Part shown: one piece after another, positions 33,694 to 41,763 of the stretch
Numbering within the stretch: the stretch's first letter is position 1
Layout: each line of letters begins with the position of its first letter
From: Streptomyces sp. NBC_01198
GTDB lineage: Bacteria > Actinomycetota > Actinomycetes > Streptomycetales > Streptomycetaceae
DNA length: 64,000 nucleotides
Assembly: GCF_036010485.1 (NCBI RefSeq)
Contig: NZ_CP108568.1
Location: 4,843,001 to 4,907,000, forward strand
Direction: 5' to 3'
Made by a program: the position numbers and the translations under genes
The notes under the pieces: generated by a model
What the model was told of the DNA's origin: nothing
Seen by the model: the letters and a program-made list of their open reading frames with translations, nothing else
Databases searched by the model: none

Positions 33694-34671
33694 ATGAGAT
33701 TGCTGATGCTGGGCGGAACAGGATTCCTCGGGAGAACCGCGGCCGAGGCCGCGGTACGGCGCGGGTGGGAAGTGACCGTCTTCCACCGGGGCCGGGGCCG
33801 CGCCCCGGACGGCGTGGCAGCCGTCGTGGTGGGGGACCGCCAGGGCGACCTCGCCGAACTGCGTGGCGCGGCCGAATGGGACGCCGTCCTGGACACCTGG
33901 TCCGCGTCTCCCTCCGTCGTGGAGACCTCGGCCCGCGCCCTGAAAGGCCGCGTCGGCCGCTACGCGTACGTATCGAGCAGGTCCGTCTACACCTACCCCC
34001 CGGCCGCCGGGGCGGACGAGAGCGCCCCGCTGGTGGCCGGCGGCGAAGCCGACTACGCGGCGAGCAAGCGCGGCGGCGAGCTGGCCGCGCAGGAGGCGTT
34101 CGGCGACGCCGCCCTGCTGGTGCGGGCCGGCCTGATCCTCGGGCCGTACGAGGACATCGGCCGCCTCCCGTGGTGGCTGAACCGCACCGCGCGCGGCGGC
34201 CGCGTCCTGGCCCCGGGCCCGCGGGACCTCCCGTTGCAGTACGTCGACGCCCGCGACCTGGCGCGGTGGACGCTGGACGCGCTGGAGGCCGGGCTGGGCG
34301 GGCCCTACGACCTGGTCAGCCCGTCCGGCCACGCCACCATGGGTTCGCTCCTGGACGCCTGCGTCCAGGAGACCGGCGGGGGAGCCGAGCTCGTCTGGGC
34401 CGAGCCGGAGACGGTCACCGCGGCCGGCATCGAGCCCTGGACGGACCTGCCGGTGTGGCTGCCGCCGGGTCCCGACCACGACGGCATGCACCGCTCGGAC
34501 GTCGGCAAGGCGCTGCGTTCCGGGCTGGTCTGCCGGGACGTCACGGAGACCGTCGCGGACACCTGGGCCTGGCTCCGTTCGCTGCCCGGCCCGCCTCCGC
34601 AGCGCCCCGACCGGCCGGTGCTCGGCCTGGACCCGGCGGTCGAGCAGCGAGTGCTCGCCGGGCTCGGCTGA
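33694..34671 (+). CDS. NAD-dependent epimerase/dehydratase family protein
   Basis: The product is 325 aa with an extended short-chain dehydrogenase fold. The Rossmann motif is LLMLGGTGFLGRTAAEAA at the very N-terminus. The catalytic Tyr-Lys pair appears as YAASKRGGE (residues about 131-136), and RAGLILGPYEDIGRLPWWL and PLQYVDARDLARWTLDAL follow. The substrate is unknown. The ATG at 33694 is fixed by the Rossmann strand starting at once. A hypothetical gene follows on the same strand. Confidence 0.87.
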   Translation: MRLLMLGGTGFLGRTAAEAAVRRGWEVTVFHRGRGRAPDGVAAVVVGDRQGDLAELRGAAEWDAVLDTWSASPSVVETSARALKGRVGRYAYVSSRSVYTYPPAAGADESAPLVAGGEADYAASKRGGELAAQEAFGDAALLVRAGLILGPYEDIGRLPWWLNRTARGGRVLAPGPRDLPLQYVDARDLARWTLDALEAGLGGPYDLVSPSGHATMGSLLDACVQETGGGAELVWAEPETVTAAGIEPWTDLPVWLPPGPDHDGMHRSDVGKALRSGLVCRDVTETVADTWAWLRSLPGPPPQRPDRPVLGLDPAVEQRVLAGLG

Positions 34672-34745
34672 CGGAGGCGGACCGCAGCGGACCGCAGCCG
34701 AACCGGCGCCGACCGGCGCAGACGCGCCTGCTAGCGTCCCCCGCT

Positions 34746-35732
34746 ATGGGAGCGAGAGCCAACTACGTGGTGATGCAGGGCGGTTCGTGGACCCTGCACA
34801 CCTCGCGCTGGGGCGCGGCCGGGATGGCCACCGACCTGGCGTACGGGCCGGCGGCAGCGATCCGCTGCTTCCGGGCGAATCCGCAGGTGCCGGCCGAGCA
34901 GCGGACCGCCCCTGGCGGGTGGCTGGACGACGTGTGGTGCGAGGGCGCGGCACTGGTGGACGCCGACCGCCGGGTGCTGCTGTGGTTCAGCGGCGAGGCG
35001 AACCACTGGGTGGAGCAGGCCGCCCACCGGGCCGTACTGGAGCGGGCCTGGGCCGGCTGGGAGGTGCGCTGGGCCTTCGACGGGATCGGCGACCTGCACG
35101 CGTATCTCGGCCTCGGCCGCGCCTTCGTCCGCGAGCCCGGCTTCCGCGAGACGGGTTCGTCGTTCTGGGAGCCGCCGGAGGGCAGGATCGACACCCTGGT
35201 CACGGTGACCGGCCAGGACGGTGTGACCGGCGCCTGGGGGTCGATCTACGACGTGGACGAGGAGCTGTGCGGCGGCCCCGGGCTGCCCGGCCACCTGCCG
35301 GCCGGCATACCGCCGCCGGAACTGCCGGTCATGCCGACGGGCGGCCTGCACTTCGACCTGCCCACCCGCACCCTCGGCATCTGGACGGTGGGGATCGTGC
35401 CGGGGATCCACGACTGGCCCTTGCCGGGCTGGGAGGACTGGCGGCTGGACTTCTGGGGCGCGGACCACCGCGAGCAGCTGGCCCGGTCGGGCGGCAGCGC
35501 CCGCTTCCCCGAAGTCGACCTGCGGCCCGAGCTGGCCGCCTGGCGCGACCGTATCGGCGACCCGCCCCTGGACCCCGCGGCGCTGCTCGCCCTGGCCGTG
35601 CGGGCGCCGCACGGGCGCGACGACACCGTCGCCGTCGTCGACCCCCGGGCGACCGTGAAGCACGAGGCCCCCGACCCCACGGACGAGGAGCGTGCGGCGC
35701 TGGCGGCGGTCTTCGCGACCCTGGTGGCCTGA
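34746..35732 (+). CDS. Conserved actinobacterial protein, unknown function
   Basis: The product is 328 aa and soluble. It begins MGARANYVVMQGGSWTLHTSRWGA, is rich in Trp, Asp and Gly, and contains GGLHFDLPTRTLGIWTVGIVPG. I know of no named domain. It resembles proteins often annotated hypothetical in streptomycetes. The 74-bp spacer from the epimerase carries a direct GCGGACCGCA duplication. Stop lies 12 bp from the convergent methyltransferase stop. Confidence 0.75.
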   Translation: MGARANYVVMQGGSWTLHTSRWGAAGMATDLAYGPAAAIRCFRANPQVPAEQRTAPGGWLDDVWCEGAALVDADRRVLLWFSGEANHWVEQAAHRAVLERAWAGWEVRWAFDGIGDLHAYLGLGRAFVREPGFRETGSSFWEPPEGRIDTLVTVTGQDGVTGAWGSIYDVDEELCGGPGLPGHLPAGIPPPELPVMPTGGLHFDLPTRTLGIWTVGIVPGIHDWPLPGWEDWRLDFWGADHREQLARSGGSARFPEVDLRPELAAWRDRIGDPPLDPAALLALAVRAPHGRDDTVAVVDPRATVKHEAPDPTDEERAALAAVFATLVA

Positions 35733-35744
35733 CCCCGTCCGCGC

Positions 35745-36734
35745 TCAGCCCAGCCCGGCGGCGACCCCGGCGCAGGCGGCCGTCACCGGGGTCAGCGCCC
35801 AGGTGAAGTCGCCGAGCCCGCCGCGCGCGGTCAGCGCGGCGGCCTCACCGGAGGCGGCAAGGGCGCGGACGTACGCGGCCGGTTCGGCCGTCGCGAGGGC
35901 GAGCGGGGGCCGGGCCGCCGCCAGGCCCAGGGCGCGCAGGGCGGTGCGCTGGGGCACGGGCGTGGCGCCCGGCAGGGAGTCCGCGGCCACATGCGCGGTC
36001 AGGTCGCAGCTGCCGTCGGGTACGGGCGGGACCTGGCGCCCGGCACGGTAACCGGTGAGGGTGCCGTACGGGGGCCGCTCGGCCAGCACGTGGCAGTAGT
36101 CGACGGCCACCGCGAGCCCCGCCGCCAGCGAGCCGGCCGCCGCGGCCCACGCCTCGTCCCGGGAGCGCCCGATCTCGGCCCTGGCGCCGGGCTCCAGCGG
36201 CCACCAGCGGCGCAGCCACGCCAGGTCCGCGCCGCCGACCTCGGCGCCGAGCCGTTCCTCCCCGTCGGCCGGGCGGACCTCGACGTAGCGGACGGCGCCG
36301 TCCTCGTCCGCCTCCGCCACCGCCGGCGGCACGTTGTCGAGCCATTCGTTGGCGAAGAGCAGGCCGTGCGCGTCGGGTGGCGGCTCCGCGGCCCAGGTGA
36401 TCCGCGGGTCGAGCCCGGCGGGGCGCGGGGCGAGGTCGACGGCGTAGGGGCGTACCCGCGCGGCGACCGCGGCCGGAAGCGCGTCGAGCACGCCGGCGCA
36501 AAGCTCCCCGCCCCCCGCGGCCATGTCGGTGAAGGCCAGCTCCGCGGGGTGGCCGAGCGCGGTGTCGACCCGGCACAGCAGCTCGGCCACGGCGTCGGCG
36601 TAAAGTCGCGAGACGTGCACCGAGGTGCGGAAATGCCCGGCGGGCCGCTCGCGCAGGAAGAACCCGCCGGGACCGTACAGCGCCCGCTCCATCGCCGTCC
36701 GCCACGGCAGCCACTGCGGGGTGGGGCTGGTCAC
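35745..36734 (-). CDS. SAM-dependent methyltransferase, MidA/NDUFAF7 family
   Basis: The product is 329 aa. MERALYGPGGFFLRERPAGHFRTSVHVS, the SAM-binding TDMAAGGGELCAGVLDAL, LLFANEWLDNVPPAVAEADEDGAVRYVEV and VAVDYCHVLAERPPYGTLTGYRAGRQV match the MidA family. Human NDUFAF7 methylates the 49-kDa (NuoD) subunit of complex I, but the bacterial target is unknown. An orphan nuoD gene lies 2.4 kb away. The GTG at 36734 has AGGAAGG upstream; longer in-frame versions extend through the divergent promoter region. Confidence 0.8.
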   Translation of the reverse strand: MTSPTPQWLPWRTAMERALYGPGGFFLRERPAGHFRTSVHVSRLYADAVAELLCRVDTALGHPAELAFTDMAAGGGELCAGVLDALPAAVAARVRPYAVDLAPRPAGLDPRITWAAEPPPDAHGLLFANEWLDNVPPAVAEADEDGAVRYVEVRPADGEERLGAEVGGADLAWLRRWWPLEPGARAEIGRSRDEAWAAAAGSLAAGLAVAVDYCHVLAERPPYGTLTGYRAGRQVPPVPDGSCDLTAHVAADSLPGATPVPQRTALRALGLAAARPPLALATAEPAAYVRALAASGEAAALTARGGLGDFTWALTPVTAACAGVAAGLG

Positions 36735-36883
36735 ACGGGAACCTTCCTGACCTGGAGTTGCGTCGTAGGGCTGGGCGGCTTGCCGCCCGGGGCCGGTAGG
36801 GTTCCGGAATACCACAGTGCCGATGGCGCCGATGCGGGTGGCGGCGGATGTGCGGTAAGGCAGTACGAGGGAGTGGACAGCGG

Positions 36884-37867
36884 ATGACGGCCGGACACGA
36901 CGGCACGCCGGAGAACGACGACCCGTTCGGGTACCTCTATCGGGCCGAGGACGGCACCGAGCAGCCGGCGGCGCCACGCAGCTCGTACAACCAGGTGCAG
37001 CGCGTCGGCGAGCGGCGCAGCCCGCAGCAGCAGGGCGGGTACGGCTACCCGCAGCAGGCGCAGCCGCAGCAGACCGGCGGCTACGGGTACCCGCAGCCGC
37101 AGCAGCAGCCGTACGGCTACGACCAGCCCCAGGGCGGCCAAGCGGCAGGCCGGCAGCAGTACACGCGGCAGCAGCCGCAGCACGCCCCCGCCCAGCCGGG
37201 TGACGGCGGCGGGCGCCGGGGCGCGGGCCAGGGCCACGGCGGCGGCACCCCGCCCAACCGCAAGGGCCTGCTCATCGGGGCGATCGCAGTGGTGGCCGCG
37301 GTGGCGATCGGCATCGCCTTCGCCATGAGCCAGAGCGACGGCAAGGACGACACGGCCGGCGACAAGCCGAGCAGCGCGCCCTCCGCCACTTCCGCGCCCA
37401 CGACGCAGCCGACGACGCCTTCCGCGGCGCCTACGAAGTTCGCGTCGGACAAGGTCGACGCGGCGACCCTCGCCCTGGCCGGCGGGGCGGTCACCAGCAC
37501 CCAGTGGCCGGGTGCGAACGCCGCGAACGGCATGTACGTCGACCACATGAACGCGGTGGGTGCCAGCGCCACCTGGACGGTGACGGTGCCGGAGGACGGC
37601 GACTACACCCTCTTCGTCGACTACGGCAACGCCGGTCCCGACGCGACGCTCTCGCTCGCCGTCAACGGCAAGATGCGCAGCACGCCGGTCAACCTCAAGA
37701 ACTGGGGCGCGTCCACCGACTGGTCCAAGGCGTGGAACAACACCACCTACGCCTATGTCACCCTCAAGAAGGGCGCGAACACGCTCGCGCTGTCCTTCCA
37801 GCAGGGCAACACCGGTGCGGTCAACCTGGACCAGACGTGGCTCAAGCAGGGCAAGGTCAAGAAGTAG
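36884..37867 (+). CDS. Membrane-anchored protein with extracellular CBM35-like carbohydrate-binding domain
   Basis: The product is 327 aa. The N-terminus is disordered and Gln/Gly/Tyr/Pro-rich (repeats like GGYGYPQ), followed by one membrane helix (LLIGAIAVVAAVAIGIAFAM, about 128-147), a Ser/Thr/Pro linker, and a C-terminal domain of about 130 residues. That domain has the CBM6/35 pattern: NAANGMYVDHMNAVGASATWTVTVPEDGDYTLFVDYGN and a final ALSFQQGNTGAVNLDQTWL. It could bind wall or host glycan. Its stop overlaps the convergent kinase gene by 11 bp. Confidence 0.77.
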   Translation: MTAGHDGTPENDDPFGYLYRAEDGTEQPAAPRSSYNQVQRVGERRSPQQQGGYGYPQQAQPQQTGGYGYPQPQQQPYGYDQPQGGQAAGRQQYTRQQPQHAPAQPGDGGGRRGAGQGHGGGTPPNRKGLLIGAIAVVAAVAIGIAFAMSQSDGKDDTAGDKPSSAPSATSAPTTQPTTPSAAPTKFASDKVDAATLALAGGAVTSTQWPGANAANGMYVDHMNAVGASATWTVTVPEDGDYTLFVDYGNAGPDATLSLAVNGKMRSTPVNLKNWGASTDWSKAWNNTTYAYVTLKKGANTLALSFQQGNTGAVNLDQTWLKQGKVKK

Positions 37868-38795
37868 CCGGTACGACCTGGACGCGGGGCAGCAGCTCGT
37901 CGTAGGCCGCCCGGTCGTACTCGCCGGCCCCGGGCGCCAGGACGGTCGCCGCCGACAGGGCGACCGCGCGGGCCAGCCTGGCCGGCCACGGCAGGCCTTC
38001 GGCGAGCCCGGAGAGCAGGCCGGCGACGGCGGAGTCGCCGGCGCCGGTGGGGTTGCCGGTCAGCCGGACCGGCGCTGCGGCCCGCCAGCCGCCGTCCTCC
38101 TCGGCGAGCACCAGCATGCCGTCCGCGCCCAGCGACGCCGCGACCGCCCGCGCCCCGCGCCTGCGGGCGTCCCTGGCGGCCCTGACCGGCTCGGCGAAGC
38201 CGGTGAGGCCGGCCAGTTCGTCGGCGTTCGGCTTGATCAGGTCCGGCCTGGCGGCCAGGCCGCGCCGCAGCGCGGGGCCGTCCGCGTCGAGCAGCACGTA
38301 GACGCCGGCCGCGCGGGCCTCCCTGATCAGCTCGGCGTACGCCCCGACCGGCACGCCCGGCGGCAGGCTGCCGCACAGCGCCACGGCGTCCGCGCCCGCC
38401 GCCAGCGCTTCGCGGTACACCCCCAGCAGGGCCTCCCACTCGGCGGGGCTGACGGTGGGGCCGGGCTCGTTGAACAGCGTCGCCCCGCCGCTGGCCTCGT
38501 CCACGACGCCGACGGTACGGCGGGTCCGCCCGGCGATCGGCACGAGCGCGTCGTGGAGCCGGCCGGCATGCGGGTCCGCGGCGAGCCGCCGCCGCACCTC
38601 GCCCCCGGCGCTCCCCCCGGCGAACCCGGTCACCACGACGGAGTGCCCGAGCGCGGCCAACACCCGCGCGACGTTCACCCCTTTCCCCCCGGCCCGCTCA
38701 ACAGCCTCCGCCACCCGATGAGATGCCTGCGGCAGCAGGGCGGGTACGCGGTAGGTGACGTCGAGTGCGACGTTCACGGTGACAGTAATGATCAC
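37857..38795 (-). CDS. PfkB-family sugar (1-phosphofructokinase/tagatose-6-P type) kinase
   Basis: The product is 312 aa of the LacC/FruK subfamily of ribokinases. The N-terminus IITVTVNVALDVTYRV is family-typical, and GGKGVNVARVLAALGHSVVVTGFAGG plus the anion hole PTGAGDSAVAGLL are complete. It phosphorylates a sugar phosphate; fructose 1-phosphate or an amino-sugar phosphate is plausible because nagA and nagK lie upstream on the same strand. The GTG at 38795 lacks a good ribosome binding site. Convergent stop overlap of 11 bp with the CBM protein gene. Confidence 0.82.
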   Translation of the reverse strand: MIITVTVNVALDVTYRVPALLPQASHRVAEAVERAGGKGVNVARVLAALGHSVVVTGFAGGSAGGEVRRRLAADPHAGRLHDALVPIAGRTRRTVGVVDEASGGATLFNEPGPTVSPAEWEALLGVYREALAAGADAVALCGSLPPGVPVGAYAELIREARAAGVYVLLDADGPALRRGLAARPDLIKPNADELAGLTGFAEPVRAARDARRRGARAVAASLGADGMLVLAEEDGGWRAAAPVRLTGNPTGAGDSAVAGLLSGLAEGLPWPARLARAVALSAATVLAPGAGEYDRAAYDELLPRVQVVPATS

Positions 38796-38872
38796 CCGAA
38801 AATAGTCCCAGCCCACCCTCAGCCCCCGACCACCGGGGCGCGGCTGCCCTCCCGGCCCACCGGCCGGTGATG

Positions 38873-38970
38873 GGCTGAGCGCGCAGTTCCCCGCGCCCCT
38901 GGGGTGGTTGCCCTCTGCGGCAGGCGGCGCCTATCAGGGGCGCGGGGAACTGCGCGACCAGCCCCCGGAG
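38873..38970. repeat. Dispersed intergenic palindrome with perfect 20-bp arms
   Basis: GCGCAGTTCCCCGCGCCCCT (38881-38900) and its exact reverse complement (38936-38955) flank a 35-bp centre containing CCCTCTGCGGCAGG. It lies between the nagA stop and the pfkB-family start, and is a compact member of the type I family. As RNA it would form a very stable hairpin between two same-strand genes. Confidence 0.8.
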
Positions 38971-38999
38971 GGGGTGGGCGGACCACCGGCCCGTGGGGG

Positions 39000-40160
39000 T
39001 CAGGGGTGGCGGAGCCATTCGCCTTGGCGCATCACCGCGACCACGTCGTAGGCCTCGTCCAGGACGACGAGATCCGCGTACTTGCCCGGCTCAAGGGAGC
39101 CGACCTGGTCGGCGAGGCCGATCAAGCGCGCCGGGTTCGTGGAAACCGCGCGCACCGTGTCGGGCAGCGACAGGCCGTCCAGGGTGACCGCGCGCTTGAA
39201 GGCCGTGTCCATCGTCAGGGTGGAGCCGGCGATCGAGCCGCCCTCGACCAGGCGGGCGACGCCCTCCACCACCTGGACCTTGAGCGGACCGAGGTCGTAG
39301 AGGCCGTCGCCGAAGCCGGCCGCGTCCATCGCGTCGGTGATGAAGGCGACCCGGCCGGCACCCGCCGTGCCGAAGGCGAGTTCGAGCACCGACGGGTGCA
39401 AGTGCGTGCCGTCGTTGATGAGTTCGACGGTGACCCGCTCGTCCTCCAGGAGCGCCGCGATCGGCCCGGGCGCCCGGTGGCCGAGCGGCGGCATCGCGTT
39501 GAACAGGTGGGTGGCGACCGTCGCCCCCGCGTCGATGGCCTCGACCGTCTGCTCGTACGAGGCGTCGGTGTGCCCGATCGCCGCGATGACGCCGAGGTCG
39601 GCGAGCAGGCGTACCGACTCGATGCCGCCGGGCAGCTCCGCCGCCAGGGTGACCATCTTGGCGGTGCCCCGCGCGGCCTCGACGAGCTTGCGCACGTCGG
39701 CCGGGTCGGGGTGGCGCAGCAGCCCCTCGTCGTGGGCGCCCTTGCGGCAGGGCGAGATGAACGGGCCCTCGTAGTGGATGCCGGCGATGTCGCCCTGCTC
39801 CACGATCTCCGACAGCAGCCCGGCCTGCCGGACCAGCGCGTCCATCGTCTCGGTGACGGTCGACACGACGAGCGTGGTCGTCCCGTGCTCGCGGTGGGCG
39901 CGCGCGCCGGTCAGCACCTCCTCGGCGGTGCCGGAGGTGAAGGACGCGCCGCCGCCGCCGTGGTTGTGGATGTCCACGAAGCCGGGCACGACGGTGTGCC
40001 CGGCGGCCAGGTCGACCACCACGTCGTCCGGCAGCGGACCGGTGTCGGCGGCGATGCGCGAGCCCTCGACCGTGATCCGGCCGCCTTCCACCACTCCCGA
40101 GGGCAGGACCACACGGGCACCCGCCAGCACCGAGCGCTGCGTCGTCGTTACGGGGGCCAT
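39000..40160 (-). CDS. nagA: N-acetylglucosamine-6-phosphate deacetylase
   Basis: The product is 386 aa of the amidohydrolase superfamily. VVPGFVDIHNHGGGG carries the HxH metal motif. GIHYEGPFISP, AAIGHTDASYEQ, THLFNAMPPLGHR, INDGTHLHPSVLEL and FITDAMDAAG are the NagA signatures. It deacetylates GlcNAc-6-P to GlcN-6-P. The start codon shares one base with the nagK stop (TGATG), so nagK-nagA form a coupled operon. In streptomycetes this operon feeds DasR signalling. Confidence 0.95.
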   Translation of the reverse strand: MAPVTTTQRSVLAGARVVLPSGVVEGGRITVEGSRIAADTGPLPDDVVVDLAAGHTVVPGFVDIHNHGGGGASFTSGTAEEVLTGARAHREHGTTTLVVSTVTETMDALVRQAGLLSEIVEQGDIAGIHYEGPFISPCRKGAHDEGLLRHPDPADVRKLVEAARGTAKMVTLAAELPGGIESVRLLADLGVIAAIGHTDASYEQTVEAIDAGATVATHLFNAMPPLGHRAPGPIAALLEDERVTVELINDGTHLHPSVLELAFGTAGAGRVAFITDAMDAAGFGDGLYDLGPLKVQVVEGVARLVEGGSIAGSTLTMDTAFKRAVTLDGLSLPDTVRAVSTNPARLIGLADQVGSLEPGKYADLVVLDEAYDVVAVMRQGEWLRHP

Positions 40161-41092
40161 CAGGCGGATACCTCCACGGAGAGTAGATCCCAGGCGAGCA
40201 GGCCGGCGCCCAGGCATCCAGCGGTGTCCCCGAGGGCGGCGGGGACGATGAGGGGGAGTTTCTGGAAGGTCACGCGCGCCTCGACCGCCGCCCGCAGCGG
40301 GCCGAAGAGGGTGTCGCCGGCTTCCGCGAGGCCGCCGCCGATGATCAGCACCCGCGGGTCGAGCAGGGTGATCCCGGTGACCAGGCCGGCGGCCAGCGCG
40401 TCGACGGCGTCCCGCCAGACCTCGATGGCGCGCGGGTCGCCGGCATCGACGGCGCGGGCGCAGTCCGCCGCGTCCGCGCCGGGGTCGCCGGCGGCCGCGG
40501 CCCAGGCGCGGGAGACGGCGGCGGCCGAGGCCAGCACCTCCATGCAGCCGCGCTGGCCGCAGCCGCACTCGGGTCCCCCGGGCCGTACGACGACGTGCCC
40601 GAGCTCACCGGCGCAGCCGTGCGCGCCCGTCTCGATCCGCCCGTCGATGCCGATGGCGCCGGCGATGCCGGTGCCCAGGGCCAGGAAGAGGAAGCGGTCG
40701 GTGCCGCGGCCGGCGCCGAGCCTGCCCTCGGCGAGCCCGCCGGTGCGTACGTCGTGGCCCAGGGCGACGGGGACGCCGTCGAGTCGCTGCGACAGCAGCG
40801 CCCGCAGGGGCACGTCCGTCCAGCCGAGGTTGGCGGCGTAGGCGGCGATGCCGTTGACGTCGTCCACGATGCCGGGTACGGCGACGCCGGCCGCGGCGGC
40901 GGGCCCGCCGTACTCGCGTATGCCGTGCGCGCGCAGGTCGGCGGCGAAGTCCAGGATCGCGGTCACGACGGCGTCCGGGCCGCGCTCCCTGCCGGTGGCC
41001 CTGCGGTCCTCGTGCAGCAGGGTGCCGTCGGCTGCGACCAAGGCGGCCTTCATCCCGGTGCCGCCCACATCAAGGGCGATGACATGTCTCAC
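40160..41092 (-). CDS. nagK: N-acetylglucosamine kinase (ROK family)
   Basis: The product is 310 aa. ATP-binding IALDVGGTGMKAALV at the N-terminus, FLALGTGIAGAIGIDG, and the zinc-containing ROK motif GELGHVVVRPGGPECGCGQRGCMEVLAS are complete. It phosphorylates GlcNAc at O6, feeding NagA. The GTG at 41092 (VRHVIALDVGG) is set by the P-loop strand; longer frames run into unrelated sequence. A DasR-like site lies 29 bp upstream. Confidence 0.93.
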   Translation of the reverse strand: MRHVIALDVGGTGMKAALVAADGTLLHEDRRATGRERGPDAVVTAILDFAADLRAHGIREYGGPAAAAGVAVPGIVDDVNGIAAYAANLGWTDVPLRALLSQRLDGVPVALGHDVRTGGLAEGRLGAGRGTDRFLFLALGTGIAGAIGIDGRIETGAHGCAGELGHVVVRPGGPECGCGQRGCMEVLASAAAVSRAWAAAAGDPGADAADCARAVDAGDPRAIEVWRDAVDALAAGLVTGITLLDPRVLIIGGGLAEAGDTLFGPLRAAVEARVTFQKLPLIVPAALGDTAGCLGAGLLAWDLLSVEVSA

Positions 41093-41120
41093 GGGGGACA
41101 GTCTCGCGGGTAACCCCACT

Positions 41121-41136
41121 AAAGGTCTAGTCCACT
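41121..41136. promoter_or_regulatory. DasR-responsive element (dre-like) in front of nagK-nagA
   Basis: The 16-mer AAAGGTCTAGTCCACT matches the published dre consensus ACTGGTCTAGACCACT at 13 of 16 positions and keeps the GGTCTAG core. It sits 29-44 bp upstream of the nagK start codon, inside the expected promoter region. DasR is the GntR-family repressor of GlcNAc use in streptomycetes and releases DNA on GlcN-6-P. The regulator itself is not in this window. Confidence 0.7.
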
Positions 41137-41234
41137 CGTCGAGGAAGATCCGTCGCGCCGCCCGGCCACCCGTACGGCGGGCCCACAGCCCGGACGATTC
41201 GCTGAAGGTCCTGGAAGGGTACGGTTTGCTCCCG

Positions 41235-41459
41235 GTGACCACCTCCGCCTCCCCGGCGATGGAGCACGACCCGAAGGACGCGGACATGCTGCAGTTCCCC
41301 GACCGGCTGCCCGAGGCCGTCTTCCAGCCCGTCGGCAAGGCGTCCTGGGGGCCCGTCAGCGACCGGGTCGAGAAGGCGACCGGCTCCGCCGTGGACGGCG
41401 ACCCCCGCCAGGTGCCCGGCGCACCGCAGCGGTTCGCCGTGGCGCGAGCCGGGGAATAG
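41235..41459 (+). CDS. Small conserved hypothetical protein
   Basis: A 74-codon frame from GTG 41235 (or 66 codons from ATG 41259) encodes an acidic-then-basic protein with MEHDPKDADMLQFPDRLPEAVFQPVGKASWGPVSDRVEKATG. No known domain. A possible ribosome binding site GGAAGGG lies upstream at some distance. Its stop is 7 bp before the DUF3263 gene, which suggests an operon and supports it as real. Confidence 0.5.
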   Translation: MTTSASPAMEHDPKDADMLQFPDRLPEAVFQPVGKASWGPVSDRVEKATGSAVDGDPRQVPGAPQRFAVARAGE

Positions 41460-41466
41460 GGCTGTC

Positions 41467-41700
41467 GTGAGCGGGGCGGAGCTGTCGCAGCGGGACCTGG
41501 CCGTCCTGGACTTCGCGTCCAGGACGTGGGCCGGCACGGGGGCGCGCGACCGCGCGATACGCGAGCAGCTGGGGATGTCGCCGACGGCCTACCTCCAGCT
41601 GCTCAACGCCCTCCTCGACGACCCCCGAGCCCTCGCCCACGCCCCGGTCACCGTCAACCGCCTCCGCGCCAGCCGCGCGGACCGCCGCCGGCAACGCTGA
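41467..41700 (+). CDS. DUF3263 domain protein
   Basis: The product is 77 aa with the DUF3263 pattern: LSQRDLAVLDFASRTWAGTGARDRAIREQLGMSPTAYLQLLNALLDDPRALAHAPVTVNRLR. The helical arrangement resembles a small winged-helix or helix-turn-helix DNA-binding domain, and a regulatory role is possible but not shown. The GTG start follows the preceding gene by 7 bp. Confidence 0.82.
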   Translation: MSGAELSQRDLAVLDFASRTWAGTGARDRAIREQLGMSPTAYLQLLNALLDDPRALAHAPVTVNRLRASRADRRRQR

Positions 41701-41763
41701 GGGCTCACACCCGGCGGCCGGAACCGGCAGCCCGGGCGGATCCCCGGCGGTAGGGTCGAAGGC

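Noticed and set aside
32151..35732. 1193-codon open frame spanning nuoD, the repeat block and the epimerase
   Set aside because: It is antisense or out of frame to several well-supported genes, with Arg/Pro/Gly-rich low-complexity translation. Only its last part, from 34746, is a real gene.
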